Positions 1 to 14,300 of a stretch of DNA of 64,000 nt are shown here, piece by piece. Position 1 is the stretch's first letter; each line of letters opens with the position of its first letter. The notes beneath the pieces are model-generated. The model made no database searches and was not told the DNA's origin. It saw nothing but the letters and a program-made list of their open reading frames with translations. Position numbers and translations under genes: made by a program. This DNA is from Acanthosepion lycidas (Eukaryota; Mollusca; Cephalopoda; Sepiida; Sepiidae). Location of the stretch: contig OZ010611.1 in NCBI GenBank assembly GCA_963932145.1, forward strand, positions 57,669,292-57,733,291. Direction: 5' to 3'.

Positions 1-680
1 ATGTAGAGGCAAGGCCCCCTCTAAATCTGGATTGAACTTATTTTTCATTCTAATTCATAGAAATGGAGTAGCGTGCAATGGTGTCGTCTCATACAACTGG
101 GAGTTAGTAAAAAAATTTGTGGGCACAAAATTGGTGATCAGTGACTTATTCTCTTCTGTTTGTGCCTTGTCTTTAGCTTTTTCTTCTATATTTAACATTA
201 TGTAGAGGCAAGGCCCCCCCTCTAAATCTGGATTGAAATTATTTTTCATTCTAATTCATAGAAATGGAGTAGCGTGCAATGGTATCGTCTCATAGAACTG
301 TGAGTTAGTAGCAAAATTTGTGGGCACAAAATGGGAGATCAGTGTCTTATTCTATTCTGTTTGTTTCTTGTCTTTACCTTTTTCTTCTATATTTAACATT
401 ATGTAGAGGCAAGGCCCCCCGCTAAATCATGATTGAAATTATTTTTCATTCTAATTCATAGAAATAGAGTAGCGTGCAATGGTGTCGTCTCATACAACTG
501 TGAGTTAGTAGAAAAATTTGTGGGCACAAAATGTTTGATCAGAGATTTTTCTCTTCTGTTTGCGTCTTGTCTTTAGCTTTTTCTTCTATATTTAACATTA
601 TGTACAGGCAAGGCCCCCTCTAAATCTGGATTGAAATTATTTTTCATTCTAATTCATAGAAATGGAGTAGCGTGCAATGG
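1..680 (+). repeat. Block of ~3.4 monomers, copy 1 (repeated at 1596)
   Basis: This block shares its private variants with 1596-2275: GAACTTATTTTTC, CAACTGGGAGTTAG, GGTATCGTCTCATAGAAC, CTATTCTGTTTGTTTCTTG, and a monomer beginning TGTACAGGC. Only about one difference was seen by eye (TTTACC against TTTATC). Similarity stops at about 681, where this copy reads TGTCCTCTC and the other reads TTTCGTCTC. A third, partial copy of the middle monomers lies near 2,590-2,880. Confidence 0.8.
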
Positions 681-1595
681 TGTCCTCTCATACAAATGTG
701 ATATAGTAGAAAAATTTGTGGGCACAAAATGGGTGATCAGTGACTTATTCTCTTCTGTTTGTGCCTTGTCTTTAGCTTTTTCTTCTATATTTAACATTAT
801 GTAGAGGCAAGGCCCCCCTTTAAATGTCGATTGAAATTATTTTTCATTCTAATTCATAGAAATGGAGTAGCGTGCAATGGTGTCGTCTCATACAACTGTG
901 AGTTACTAGCAAAATTTGTGGGCAAAAATGGGTGATCAGTGTATTATTCTCTTCTGTTTGTGCCTTGTCTTTAGCTTTTTCTTCTATATGTAACATTATG
1001 TAGAGGCAAGGCCCCCCTCTAAATCTGGATTGAAATTATTTTTCATTCTAATTCATAGAAATGGAGTAGCGTGCAATGGTGTCGTCTCATACAACTGTGA
1101 GTTAGTAGAAAAATTTGTGGGCAGAAAATGGATGATCAGTGTCTTATTCTCTTCTGTTTGTGCCTTGTCTTTAGCTTTTTCTTCTATATTTAACATTATG
1201 TAGAGGCAAGGCCCCCCTCTAAATCTGGATCGAAATTATTTTTCATTCGAATTCATAGAAATGGAGTAGCGTGCAATGGTGTCGTCTCATACAACTGTGA
1301 GTTAGTAGCAAAATTTATGGGCACAAAATGGGTGATCAGTGTCTTATTCTATTCTGTTTGTGCCTTGTCTTTACTTTTTCTTCTATATTTAACATTACGT
1401 AGAGGCAAGGCCCACCCTAAATCTGGATTGAAATTATTTTTCATTCTAATTCATAGAAATGGAGTAGCGTGCAATGGTGTCGTCTCATACAACTGTGAGT
1501 TAGTAGAAAAATTTGAGGGCACAAAATGGGTGATCAGTGTCTTATTCTCTTCTGTTTGTGCCTTGTCTTTACCTTTTTTTTCTATATTTAACATT

Positions 1596-2275
1596 ATGTA
1601 GAGGCAAGGCCCCCTCTAAATCTGGATTGAACTTATTTTTCATTCTAATTCATAGAAATGGAGTAGCGTGCAATGGTGTCGTCTCATACAACTGGGAGTT
1701 AGTAAAAAAATTTGTGGGCACAAAATTGGTGATCAGTGACTTATTCTCTTCTGTTTGTGCCTTGTCTTTAGCTTTTTCTTCTATATTTAACATTATGTAG
1801 AGGCAAGGCCCCCCCTCTAAATCTGGATTGAAATTATTTTTCATTCTAATTCATAGAAATGGAGTAGCGTGCAATGGTATCGTCTCATAGAACTGTGAGT
1901 TAGTAGCAAAATTTGTGGGCACAAAATGGGAGATCAGTGTCTTATTCTATTCTGTTTGTTTCTTGTCTTTATCTTTTTCTTCTATATTTAACATTATGTA
2001 GAGGCAAGGCCCCCCGCTAAATCATGATTGAAATTATTTTTCATTCTAATTCATAGAAATAGAGTAGCGTGCAATGGTGTCGTCTCATACAACTGTGAGT
2101 TAGTAGAAAAATTTGTGGGCACAAAATGTTTGATCAGAGATTTTTCTCTTCTGTTTGCGTCTTGTCTTTAGCTTTTTCTTCTATATTTAACATTATGTAC
2201 AGGCAAGGCCCCCTCTAAATCTGGATTGAAATTATTTTTCATTCTAATTCATAGAAATGGAGTAGCGTGCAATGG
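1596..2275 (+). repeat. Block of ~3.4 monomers, copy 2 (offset 1,595 bp)
   Basis: Near-identical to 1-680 at an offset of 1,595 bp, which is eight monomers. The offset is not a multiple of exactly 200 because short C-tract monomers lie in between. The pair shows duplication of multi-monomer blocks by unequal exchange or replication slippage rather than copying of single monomers. Confidence 0.8.
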
Positions 2276-3995
2276 TTTCGTCTCATACAACTGTGAGTTA
2301 GTAGAAAAATTTGTGGGCACAAAATGGGTTATCAGTGACTTATTCTCTTCTGTTTGTGACTTGTCTTTAGCTTTTTCTTCTATATTTAACATTATGTAGA
2401 GGCAAGGCCCCCCTCTAAATCTGGATTGAAATTATTTTTCATTCTAATTCATAGAAATAAAGTAGCGTGCAATGGTGTCGTCTCATACAACTATGAGTTA
2501 GTAGAAATATTTTTTGGCACAAAATGGGTGATCAGTGTCTTATTCTCTTCTGTTTGTGCCTTGTCTTTAGCTTTTTCTTCTATATTTAACATTATGTAGA
2601 GGCAAGGCCCCCCCTCTAAATCTGGATTGAAATTATTTTTCATTCTAATTCATAGAAATGGAGTAGCGTGCAATGGTATCGTCTCATAGAACTGTGAGTT
2701 AGTAGCAAAATTTGTGGGCACAAAATGGGAGATCAGTGTATTATTCTATTCTGTTTGTTTCTTGTCTTTACCTTTTTCTTCTATATTTAACATTATGTAG
2801 AGGCAAGGCCCCCCGCTAAATCATGATTGAAATTATTTTTCATTCTAATTCATAGAAATAGAGTAGCGTGCAATGGTGTCGTCTCATACAACTGTGATAT
2901 AGTAGAAAAATTTGTGGGCACAAAATGGGTGATCAGTGACTTATTCTCTTCTGTCTGAGCCTTGTCTTTAGCTTTTTCTTCTATATTTAACATTATGTAG
3001 AGGCAAGGCCCCCCTCTAAATCTGGATTGAAATTATTTTTCATTCTAATACATAGAAATAGAGTAGCGTGCAATGGTGTCGTCTCATACAACTGTGATAT
3101 AGTAGAAAAATTTGTGGGCACAAAATGGGTGATCAGTGTCTTATTCTCTTCTGTTTGTGCCGTGTCTTTACCTTTTTCTTCTATATTTAACATTATGTAG
3201 AGGCAAGGCCCCCCTCTAAATCTGGATTGAAATTATTTTTCATTCTAATTCATAGAAATGGAGTAGCGTGCAATGGTGTCGTCTCATACAACTGTGATAT
3301 AGTAGAAAAATTTGTGGGCACAAAATGGGTGATCAGTGACTTATTCTCTTCTGTTTGTGCCTTGTCTTTAGCTTTTTCTTCTATATTTAACATTATGTAG
3401 AGGCAAGGCCCCCCTCTAAATCTGGATTGAAATTATTTTTCATTCTAATTCATAGAAATAGAGTAGTGTGCAATGGTGTCGTCTCATACAACTGTGAGAT
3501 AGTAGAAAAATTTGTGGGCACAAAATGGGTGATCAGTGTCTTATTCTCTTCTGTTTGTGCCTTGTCTTTAGCTTTTTCTTCTATATTTAACATTATGTAG
3601 AGGCAAGGCCCGCCTTTAAATGTCGATTGAAATTATTTTTCATTCTAATTCACAGAAATTGAGTAGCGTGCAATGGTGTCGTCTCATACAACTGTGAGTT
3701 AGTAGAAAAATTTGTGGGCACAAAATGGGTGATCACTGTCTTATTCTCTTCTGTTTGTGCCTTGTCGTTAGCTTTTTCTTCTATATTTAACATTATGTAG
3801 AGGCAAGGCCCCCCTCTAAATTTCGATTGAAATTATTTTTCATTCTAATTCATAGAAATGGAGTAGCGTGCAATGGTGTCGTCTCATACAACTGTGAGTT
3901 AGTAGCAAAATTTGTGGGCACAAAAAGGGTGATCAGTGTCTTATTCTCTTCTGTTTGTGCCTTGTCTTTACCTTTTTCTTCTATATTTAACATTA

Positions 3996-5590
3996 TGTAG
4001 AGGCAAGGCCCCCGCTAAATCTGGATTGAAATTATTTTTCATTCTAATTCATAGAAATAGAGTAGTGTGCAATGGTGTCGTCTCATACAACTGTGAGTTA
4101 GTAGAAAAATTTGTGGGCACAAAATGGGTGATCAGTGTCTTATTCTCTTCTGTTTGTGCCTTGTCTTTAGCTTTTTCTTCTATATTTAACATTATGTAGA
4201 GGCAAGGCCCTCCTCAAAATCTGGATTGAAATGATTTTTCATTCTAATTCATAGAAATGGAGTAGCGTGCAATGGTGTCGTCTCATACAATTGTGAGTTA
4301 GTAGAAAAATTTGTGGGCACAAAATGGGCGATCAGTGTCTTATTCTCTTCTGTTTGTGCGTTGTCTTAAGATTTTTCTCCTATATTTAACATTATGTAGA
4401 GGCATCCCCCCTCTAAATCTGGTTTCAAATTATTTTTCATTCTAATTCATAGAAATGCAGTAGCGTGCAATGGTGTCGTCTCATACAACTGTGAGTTAGT
4501 AGAAAAATTTGTGGGCACAAAATGGGTGATCAGTGACATATTCTCTTCTTTTTGTGCCTTGTCTTTAGCTTTTTCTTCTATATTTAACATTATGTAGAGG
4601 CAAGGCCCCCCTCTAAATCTGGATTGAAAGTATTTTTCATTCTAATTCATAGAAATGGAGTAGCGTGCAATGGTGTCGTCTCATACAACTGTGAGTTAGT
4701 AGAAAAATTTGTGGGCACAAAATGGGTGATCAGTGTCTTATTCTCTTCTGTTTGTGCCTTGTCTTTACCTTTTTCTTCTATATTTAACATTATGTAGAGG
4801 CAAGGCCCCCTCTAAATCTGGATTGAAATTATTTTTCATTCTAATTCATAGAAATAGAGTAGTGTGCAATGGTGTCGTCTCATACAACTGTGAGTTAGTA
4901 GAAAAATTTGTGGGCACAAAATGGGTGATCAGTGTCTTATTCTCTTCTGTTTGTGCCTTGTCTTTAGCTTTTTCTTCTATATTTAACATTATGTAGAGGC
5001 AAGGCCCTTCTCAAAATCTGGATTGAAATGATTTTTCATTCTAATTCATAGAAATGGAGTAGCGTGCAATGGTGTCGTCTCATACAATTGTGAGTTAGTA
5101 GAAAAATTTGTGGGCACAAAATGGGCGATCAGTGTCTTATTCTCTTCTGTTTGTGCCTTGTCTTAAGATTTTTCTCCTATATTTAACATTATGTAGAGGC
5201 ATCCCCCCTCTAAATCTGGTTTCAAATTATTTTTCATTCTAATTCATAGAAATGCAGTAGCGTGCAATGGTGTCGTCTCATACAACTGTGAGTTAGTAGA
5301 AAAATTTGTGGGCACAAAATGGGTGATCAGTGACATATTCTCTTCTTTTTGTGCCTTGTCTTTAGCTTTTTCTTCTATATTTAACATTATGTAGAGGCAA
5401 GGCCCCCCTCTAAATCTGGATTGAAAGTATTTTTCATTCTAATTCATAGAAATGGAGTAGCGTGCAATGGTGTCGTCTCATACAACTGTGAGTTAGTAGA
5501 AAAATTTGTGGGCACAAAATGGGTGATCAGTGTCTTATTCTCTTCTGTTTGTGCCTTGTCTTTACCTTTTTCTTCTATATTTAACATTAT
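3996..5590 (+). repeat. Tandem duplication of a 4-monomer (797 bp) block
   Basis: Two units of about 797 bp lie back to back, with the junction near 4793. Both carry the same ordered set of variant monomers: AAATAGAGTAGTGTGC; then CTCAAAATCTGG with CATACAATTGTG and TCTTAAGATTTTTCTCC; then a monomer beginning GGCATCCCCCCTC with GGTTTCAAATT and AAATGCAGTAG; then one with TTGAAAGTATTTTTC. A few differences were seen (CTCCTC against CTTCTC, GTGCGTTG against GTGCCTTG). Confidence 0.85.
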
Positions 5591-5989
5591 GTAGAAGCAA
5601 GGCCCCCCTCTAAATCTGGATTGAAATTATTTTTCATTCTAATTCATAGAAATGGAGTAGCGTGCAATGGTGTCGTCTCATACAACTGTGAGTTAGTAGA
5701 AAAATTTGTGGGCACAAAATTGGTGATCAGTGACTTATTCTCTTCTGTTTGTGCCTTGTCTTTAGCTTTTTCTTCTATATTTAACATTATGTAGAGGCAA
5801 GGCCCCCCTCTAAATCTGGATTGAAATTATTTTTCATTCTAATTCATAGAAATGGAGTAGCGTGCAATGGTGTCGTCTCATACAACTGTGAGTTAGTAGA
5901 AAAATTTGTGGGCACAAAATGGGTGATCAGTGTCTTATTCTCTTCTGTTTGTGCCTTGTCTTTAGCTTTTTATTCTATATTTAACATTA

Positions 5990-8395
5990 TGTAGAGGCAA
6001 GGCACCCCCTCTAAATGTGGATTGAAATTATTTTTCATTCTAATTCATAGAAATGGAGTAGCGTGCAATGGTGTCATCTCATACAACTGTAAGTTAGTAG
6101 CAAAATTTGTGGGCACAAAATGGGTGATCAGTGACTTATTCTCTTCTTTTTGGGCCTTGTCTTTACCTTTTTCTTCTATATTTAACATTATGTAGAGGCA
6201 AGGCCCCCTCTAAATCTGGATTGAAATTATTTTTTATTCTAATTCATAGAAATGGAGTAGCGTGCAATGGTTTCGTCTCATACAACTGTGAGTTAGTAGA
6301 AAAATTTGTGGGCACAAAATGGGTGATCAGTGACTTATTCTCTTCTGTCTGAGCTTTGTCTTTAGCTTTTTCTTCTATATTTAACATTATATAGAGGCAA
6401 GGCCCCCCTCTAAATCTGGATTGAAATTATTTTTCATTCTAATTCATAGAAATGGAGTAGCGTGCAATGGTGTCGGCTCATACAACTGTGAGTTAGTAAA
6501 AAAATTTGTGGGCACAAAATGGGTGATCAGTGTATTATTCTCTTCTGTTTGTGCCTTGTCTTTAGCTTTTTCTTCTATATGTAACATTATGTAGAGGCAA
6601 GGCCCCCCTCTAAATCTGGATTGAAATTATTTTTCATTCTAATTCATAGAAATGGAGTAGCGTGCAATGGTGTCGTCTCATACAACTGTGATATAGTAGA
6701 AAAATTTGTGGGCACAAAATGGGTGATCAGTGACTTATTCTCTTCTGTTTGTGCCTTGTCTTTAGCTTTTTCTTCTATATTTAACATTATGTAGAGGCAA
6801 GGCCCCCTCTAAATCTGGATTGAAATTATTTTTCATTCTAATTCATAGAAATGGAGTAGCGTGCAATGGTGTCGTCTCATACAACTGTGATATAGTAGAA
6901 AAATTTGTGGGCACAAAATGGGCGATCAGTGACTTATTCTCTTCTGTTTGTGCCTTGTCTTTAGCTTTTTCTTCTATATTTAACATTATGTAGAGGCAAT
7001 GCCCCCTTCTAAATCTGGATTGAAATTATTTTTCATTCTAATTCATAGAAATGGAGTAGCGTGCAATGGTGTCGTCTCATACAACTGTGAGTTAGTAGAA
7101 AAATTTGTGGGCACAAAATGTTTGATCAGAGTCATATTCTCTTCTGTTTGTGCCTTGTCATTACCTTTTTCTTCTATATTTAACAATATGTAGAAGCAAG
7201 GCCCCCCTCTAAATCTGGATTGAAATTATTTTTCATTCTAATTCATAGAAATGGAGTAGTGTGCAATGGTGTCGTCTCATACAACTGTGAGTTAGTAGAA
7301 AAATTTGAGGGCACAAAATGGGTGATCAGTGTCTTATTCTCTTCTGTTTGTGCCTTGTCTTTACCTTTTTCTTCTATATTTAACATTATGTAGAGGCAAG
7401 GCCCCCCCTCTAAATGTGGATTGAAATTATTTTTCATTCTAATTCATACAAATGGAGTAGCGTGCAATGGTGTCGTCTCATACAACTGTAAGTTAGTAGC
7501 AAAATTTGTGGGCACAAAATGGGTGATCAGTGACTTATTCTCTTCTGTTTGGGCCTTGTCTTTACCTTTTTCTTCTATATTTAACATTATGTAGAGGCAA
7601 GGCCCCCTCTAAATCTGGATTGAAATTATTTTTTATTCTAATTCATAGAAATGGAGTAGCGTGCAATGGTTTCGTCTCATACAACTGTGAGTTAGTAGAA
7701 AAATTTGTGGGCACAAAATGGGTGATCAGTGACTTATTCTCTTCTGTCTTAGCCTTGTCTTTAGCTTTTTCTTCTATATTTAACATTATGTAGAGGCAAG
7801 GCCCCCCTGTCAATCTGGATTGAAATTATTTTTCATTCTAATTCATAGAAATGGAGTAGCGTGCAATGGTGTCGTCTCATACAACTGTGAGTTAGTAGAA
7901 AAATTTGTGGGCAGAAAATGGGTGATCAGTGTATTATTCTCTTCTGTTTGTGCCTTGTCTTTAGCTTTTTCTTCTATATGTAACATTATGTAGAGGCAAG
8001 GCCCCCCTCTAAATCTGGATTGAAATTATTTTTCATTCTAATTCATAGAAATGGAGTAGCGTGCAATGGTGTCGTCTCATACAACTGTGATATAGTAGAA
8101 AAATTTGTGGGCACAAAATGGGTGATCAGTGACTTATTCTCTTCTGTTTGTGCCTTGTCTTTAGCTTTTTCTTCTATATTTAACATTATGTAGAGGCAAT
8201 GCCCCCTTCTAAATCTGGATTGAAATTAATTTTCATTCTAATTCATAGAAATGGAGTAGCGTGCAATGGTGTCGTCTCATACAACTGTGAGTTAGTAGAA
8301 AAATTTGTGGGCACAAAATGTTTGATCAGAGTCTTATTCTCTTCTGTTTGTGCCTTGTGTTTAGCTTTTTCTTCTATATTTAACATTATGTAGAG
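5990..8395 (+). repeat. Block pair, offset 1.4 kb then 1.2 kb (one monomer lost)
   Basis: Monomers from about 5,990 to 7,190 recur from about 7,390 to 8,395. Shared markers include AAATGTGGATTG with ACTGTAAGTTAGTAGC, TGGGCCTTGTC, a TTTTTTATTC stretch with GGTTTCGTC, the CTATATGTAACATT tail, GTGATATAG, and a monomer beginning GGCAATGCCCCCTTC. The offset is 1,399 bp at the left and 1,200 bp at the right, because the second copy lacks one GTGATATAG monomer (about 6,790-6,985). Confidence 0.75.
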
Positions 8396-9185
8396 GCAAG
8401 GCCCTCCTCAAAATCTGGATTGAAATTATTTTTCATTCTAATTCATAGAAATGGAGTAGCGTGCAATGGTGTCGTCTCTTACAACTGTGAGTTAGTAGAA
8501 AAATTTGTGGGCACAACATGGGTGATCAGAGTCTTATTCTCTTCTGTTTGTGCCTTGTCTTTACATTTTCTTCAATATTTAAAATTATGCAGAAGCAAGG
8601 CCCCCTCTAAATCTGGATTGAAATTATTTTTCTTTCTAATTCATAGAAATGGAGTAGCGTGCAATGGTGTCGTCTCATACAACTGTGTGTTAGTAGAAAA
8701 ATTTGTGGGCACAAAATGGGTGATCAGTGACTTATCCTCTTCTGTTTGAGCCTTGTCTTTAGCTTTTTCTTCTATATTTAACATTATGTAGAGGCATGGC
8801 CCCCTCTAAATCTGGTTTGAAATTATTTTTCTTTCTAATTCATAGAAATGGAGTAGCGTGCAATGGTGTCGTCTCATACAACTGTGAGTTAGTAGAAAAA
8901 TTTGTGTGCACAAAATGGGTGATCAGTGTCTTATTCTCTTCTGTTTGTGCCTTGTGTTTAGCTTTTTCTTCTATATTTAACATTATGTAGAGGCAAGGCC
9001 ACCCTCTAAGTCTGGATTGAAATTATTTATCATTCTAATTCATAGAAATGGAGTAGCGTGCAATGGTGTCGTCTCATACAACTGTGAGTTAGTAGAAAAA
9101 TTTGTGGGCACAAAATGGGCGATCAGTGTCTTATTCTCTTCTGTTTGTGCCTTGTCTTTAGCTTTTTCTTCTATATTTAACATTA

Positions 9186-11385
9186 TGTAGAGGCAAGGCC
9201 CTCTCTAAATCTGGATTGAAATTATTTTTCATTCTAATTCATAGAAATGGTGTAACGCGCAATGGTGTCGTCTCATACAACTGTGAGTTAGTAGAAAAAT
9301 TTGTGGGCACAAAATGGGTGATCAGTGACTTATTCTCTTCTGTTTGAGCCTTGTCTTTAGCTTTTTCTTCTATATTTAACATTATGTAGAGGCAAGGCCC
9401 CCCTCTAAATCTGGATTGAAATTATTTTTCATTCTAATTCATAGAAATGGAGTAGCGTGAAATGGTGTCGTCTCATACAACTGTGAGTTAGTAGAAAAAT
9501 TTATGGGCACAAAATGTTTGATCAGAGTCTTATTCTCTTCTGTTTGTGCCTTGTGTTTAGCTTTTTCTTCTATATTTAACATTATGTAGAGGCAAGGCCC
9601 TCCTCAAAATCTGGATTGAAATTATTTTTCATTCTAATTCATAGAAATGGATGAGCGTGAAATGGTGTCGTCTCATACAACTGTGAGTTAGTAGAAAAAT
9701 TTGTGGGCACAAAATGTTTGATCAGAGTCTTATTCTCTTCTGTTTGTGCCTTGTGTTTAGCTATTTCTTCTATATTTAACATTATGTAGAGGAAAGGTCC
9801 TCCTCAAAATCTGGATTGAAATTATTTTTCATTCTAATTCATAGAAATGGAGTAGCGATCAATGGTGTCGTCTCATACAACTGTGACTTAGTAGAAAAAT
9901 TTGTGTGCACAAAATGGGTGATCAGTGTCTTATTCTCTTCTGTTTGTGCCTTGTGTTTAGCTTTTTCTTCTATATTTAACATTATGTAGAGGCAAGGCCC
10001 CCCTCTAAATCTGGATTGAAATTATTTATCATTCTAATTCATAGAAATGGAGTAGCGTGCAATGGTGTCGTCTCATACAACTGTGAGTTAGTAGAAAAAT
10101 TTGTGGGCACAAAATGGGCGATCAGTGTCTTATTCTCTTCTGTTTGTGCCTTGTCTTTAGCTTTTTCTTCTATATTTAACATTATGTAGAGGCAAGGCCC
10201 TCTCTAAATCTGGATTGAAATTATTTTTCATTCTAATTCATAGAAATGGAGTAACGCGCAATGGTGTCGTCTCATACAACTGTGAGTTAGTAGAAAAATT
10301 TGTGGGCACAAAATGGGTGATCAGTGACATATTCTCTTCTTTTTGTGCCTTGTCTTTAGCTTTTTCTTCTATATTTAACATTATGTAGAGGCAAGGCCCC
10401 CCTCTAAATCTGGATTGAAATTATTTTTCATTCTAATTCATAGAAATGGAGTAGCGTGCAATGGTGTCGTCTCATACAACTGTGAGTTAGTAGAAAAATT
10501 TGTGGGCACAAAATGGGCGATCAGTGTTTTATTCTCTTCTGTTTGTGCCTTGTCTTAAGATTTTTCTCCTATATTTAACATTATGTAGAGGCAAGGCCCT
10601 CTTCAAAATCTGGATTGAAATTATTTTTCATTCTAATTCATAGAAATGGAGTAGCGTGCAATGGTGTCGTCTCATACAACTGTGAGTTAGTAGAAAAATT
10701 TGTGGGCATAAAATAGGTGATCAGTGTCTTATTCTCTTCTGTTTGTGCCTTGTCTTTACCTTTTCCTTCTATATTTAACATTATGTAGAGGCAAGGCCCC
10801 CCTCTAAATCTTGATTGAAATTATTTTTCTTTCTAATTCATAGAAATGGAGTAGCGTGCAATGGTGTCGTCTCATACAACTGTGAGTTAGTAGAAAAATT
10901 GGTGGGCACAAAATGGGCGATCAGTGTATTATTCTCTTCTGTTTGTGCCTTGTCTTAAGATTTTTCTCCTATATTTAACATTATGTAGAGGCATGGCCCC
11001 CTCTAAATCTGGTTTGAAATTATTTTTCTTTCTAATTCATAGAAATGGAGTAGCGTGCAATGGTGTCGTCTCATACAACTGTGAGTTAGTAGAAAAATTT
11101 GTGGGCACAAAATGGGTGATCAGTGACATATTCTCTTCTTTTTGTGCCTTGTCTTTAGCTTTTTCTTCTATATTTAACATTATGTAGAGGCAAGGCAACC
11201 CCTCTAAATCTGGATTGAAATTATTTTTCATTCTAATTCATAGAAATGGAGTAGCGTGCAATGGTGTCGTCTCATACAACTGTGAGTTAGTAGAAAAATT
11301 TGTGGGCACAAAATGGATGATCAGTGACTTATTCTCTTCTGTTTGTGCCTTGTCTTTAGCTTTTTCTTCTATATTTAACATTATG
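9186..11385 (+). repeat. Higher-order repeat, unit 1 (~2.2 kb, 11 monomers)
   Basis: This unit has the same order of marked monomers as the next two: AGTAGCGTGAAATGG, a second GTGAAATGG monomer, GAAAGGTCCTCCTC with AGTAGCGATCAATGG, TTATTTATCATTC, GGCCCTCTC with GTAACGCGCAATGG, and GTCTTAAGATTTTTC monomers. It differs at scattered sites (GGATGAGCG against GGATTAGCG; GGGCATAAAATAGG near 10,707 against GGGCACAAAATG). Its offset to the next unit is 2,199 bp. It is clearly older than the pair that follows. Confidence 0.85.
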
Positions 11386-14300
11386 TAGAGGCAAGGCCCC
11401 CCTCTAAATCTGGATTGAAATTATTTTTCATTCTACTTCATAGAAATGGAGTAGCGTGCAATGGTGTCGTCTCATACAACTGTGAGTTAGTAGAAAAATT
11501 TGTGGGCACAAAATGGGTGATCAGTGACTTATTCTCTTCTGTTTGAGCCTTGTCTTTAGCTTTTTCTTCTATATTTAACATTATGTAGAGGCAAGGCCCC
11601 CCTCTAAATCTGGATTGAAATTATTTTTCATTCTAATTCATAGAAATGGAGTAGCGTGAAATGGTGTCGTCTCATACAACTGTGAGTTAGTAGAAAAATT
11701 TATGGGCACAAAATGTTTGATCAGAGTCTTATTCGCTTCTGTTTGTGCCTTGTGTTTAGCTTTTTCTTCTATATTTAACATTATGTAGAGGCAAGGCCCT
11801 CCTCAAAATCTGGATTGAAATTATTTTTCATTCTAATTCATAGAAATGGATTAGCGTGAAATGGTGTCGTCTCATACAACTGTGAGTTAGTAGAAAAATT
11901 TGTGGGCACAAAATGTTTGATCAGAGTCTTATTCTCTTCTGTTTGTGCCTTGTGTTTAGGTTTTTCTTCTATATTTAACATTATGTAGAGGAAAGGTCCT
12001 CCTCAAAATCTGGACTGAAATTATTTTTCATTCTAATTCATAGAAATGGAGTAGCGATCAATGGTGTCGTCTCATACAACTGTGACTTAGTAGAAAAATT
12101 TGTGTGCACAAAATGGGTGATCAGTGTCTTATTCTCTTCTGTTTGTGCCTTGTGTTTAGCTTTTTCTTCTATATTTAACATTATGTAGAGGCAAGGCCCC
12201 CCTCTAAATCTGGATTGAAATTATTTATCATTCTAATTCATAGAAATGGAGTAGCGTGCAATGGTGTCGTCTCATACAACTGTGAGTTAGTAGAAAAATT
12301 TGTGGGCACAAAATGGGCGATCAGTGTCTTATTCTCTTCTGTTTGTGCCTTGTCTTTAGCTTTTTCTTCTATATTTAACATTATGTAGAGGCAAGGCCCT
12401 CTCTAAATCTGGATTGAAATTATTTTTCATTCTAATTCATAGAAATGGAGTAACGCGCAATGGTGTCGTCTCATACAACTGTGAGTTAGTAGAAAAATTT
12501 GTGGGCACAAAATGGGTGATCAGTGACATATTCTCTTCTTTTTGTGCCTTGTCTTTAGCTTTTTCTTCTATATTTAACATTATGTAGAGGCAAGGCCCCC
12601 CTCTAAATCTGGATTGAAATTATTTTTCATTCTAATTCATAGAAATGGAGTAGCGTGCAATGGTGTCGTCTCATACAACTGTGAGTTAGTAGAAAAATTT
12701 GTGGGCACAAAATGGGCGATCAGTGTTTTATTCTCTTCTGTTTGTGCCTTGTCTTAAGATTTTTCTCCTATATTTAACATTATGTAGAGGCAAGGCCCTC
12801 TTCAAAATCTGGATTGAAATTATTTTTCATTCTAATTCATAGAAATGGAGTAGCGTGCAATGGTGTCGTCTCATACAACTGTGAGTTAGTAGAAAAATTT
12901 GTGGGCACAAAATGTTTGATCAGAGTCTTATTCTCTTCTGTTTGTGCCTTGTGTTTAGCTTTTTCTTCTATATTTAACATTTTGTAGAGGCAAGTCCCCC
13001 CTCTAAATCTGGATTGAAATTATTTTTCATTCTAATTCATAGAAATGGAGTAGCGTGCAATGGTGTCGTCTCATACAACTGTGAGTTAGTAGAAAAATTT
13101 TCGGGCACAAAATGGGCGATCAGTGTATTATTCTCTTCTGTTTGTGCCTTGTCTTAAGATTTTTCTCCTATATTTAACATTATGTAGAGGCATGGCCCCC
13201 TCTAAATCTGGTTTGAAATTATTTTTCTTTCTAATTCATAGAAATGGAGTAGCGTGCAATGGTGTCGTCTCATACAACTGTGAGTTAGTAGAAAAATTTG
13301 TGGGCACAAAATGGGTGATCAGTGACATATTCTCTTCTTTTTGTGCCTTGTCTTTAGCTTTTTCTTCTATATTTAACATTATGTAGAGGCAAGGCAACCC
13401 CTCTAAATCTGGATTGAAATTATTTTTCATTCTAATTCATAGAAATGGAGTAGCGTGCAATGGTGTCGTCTCATACAACTGTGAGTTAGTAGAAAAATTT
13501 GTGGGCACAAAATGGGTGATCAGTGACATATTCTCTTCTTTTTGTGCCTTGTCTTTAGCTTTTTCTTCTATATTTAACATTATGTAGAGGCAAGGCAACC
13601 CCTCTAAATCTGGATTGAAATTATTTTTCATTCTAATTCATAGAAATGGAGTAGCGTGCAATGGTGTCGTCTCATACAACTGTGAGTTAGTAGAAAAATT
13701 TGTGGGCACAAAATGGATGATCAGTGACTTATTCTCTTCTGTTTGTGCCTTGTCTTTAGCTTTTTCTTCTATATTTAACATTATGTAGAGGCAAGGCCCC
13801 CCTCTAAATCTGGATTGAAATTATTTTTCATTCTACTTCATAGAAATGGAGTAGCGTGCAATGGTGTCGTCTCATACAACTGTGAGTTAGTAGAAAAATT
13901 TGTGGGCACAAAATGGGTGATCAGTGACTTATTCTCTTCTGTTTGAGCCTTGTCTTTAGCTTTTTCTTCTATATTTAACATTATGTAGAGGCAAGGCCCC
14001 CCTCTAAATCTGGATTGAAATTATTTTTCATTCTAATTCATAGAAATGGAGTAGCGTGAAATGGTGTCGTCTCATACAACTGTGAGTTAGTAGAAAAATT
14101 TATGGGCACAAAATGTTTGATCAGAGTCTTATTCGCTTCTGTTTGTGCCTTGTGTTTAGCTTTTTCTTCTATATTTAACATTATGTAGAGGCAAGGCCCT
14201 CCTCAAAATCTGGATTGAAATTATTTTTCATTCTAATTCATAGAAATGGATTAGCGTGAAATGGTGTCGTCTCATACAACTGTGAGTTAGTAGAAAAATT

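Larger units (their letters stand above)
1..8990 (+). repeat. Array zone 1: mixed monomers with GTGATATAG and GCTAAATCATG variants
   Basis: Monomers here carry variants not seen elsewhere in the window: GTGATATAG in place of GTGAGTTAG (for example near 690, 2900, 3290, 6690, 6890, 8090), CCCCCCGCTAAATCATGATTG (near 420, 2010, 2815), and frequent GTAGTGTGC. Many monomers are 198-199 bp because the C-tract is shorter. Several partial block duplications lie inside the zone and are listed separately. No non-satellite sequence is present. Confidence 0.8.
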
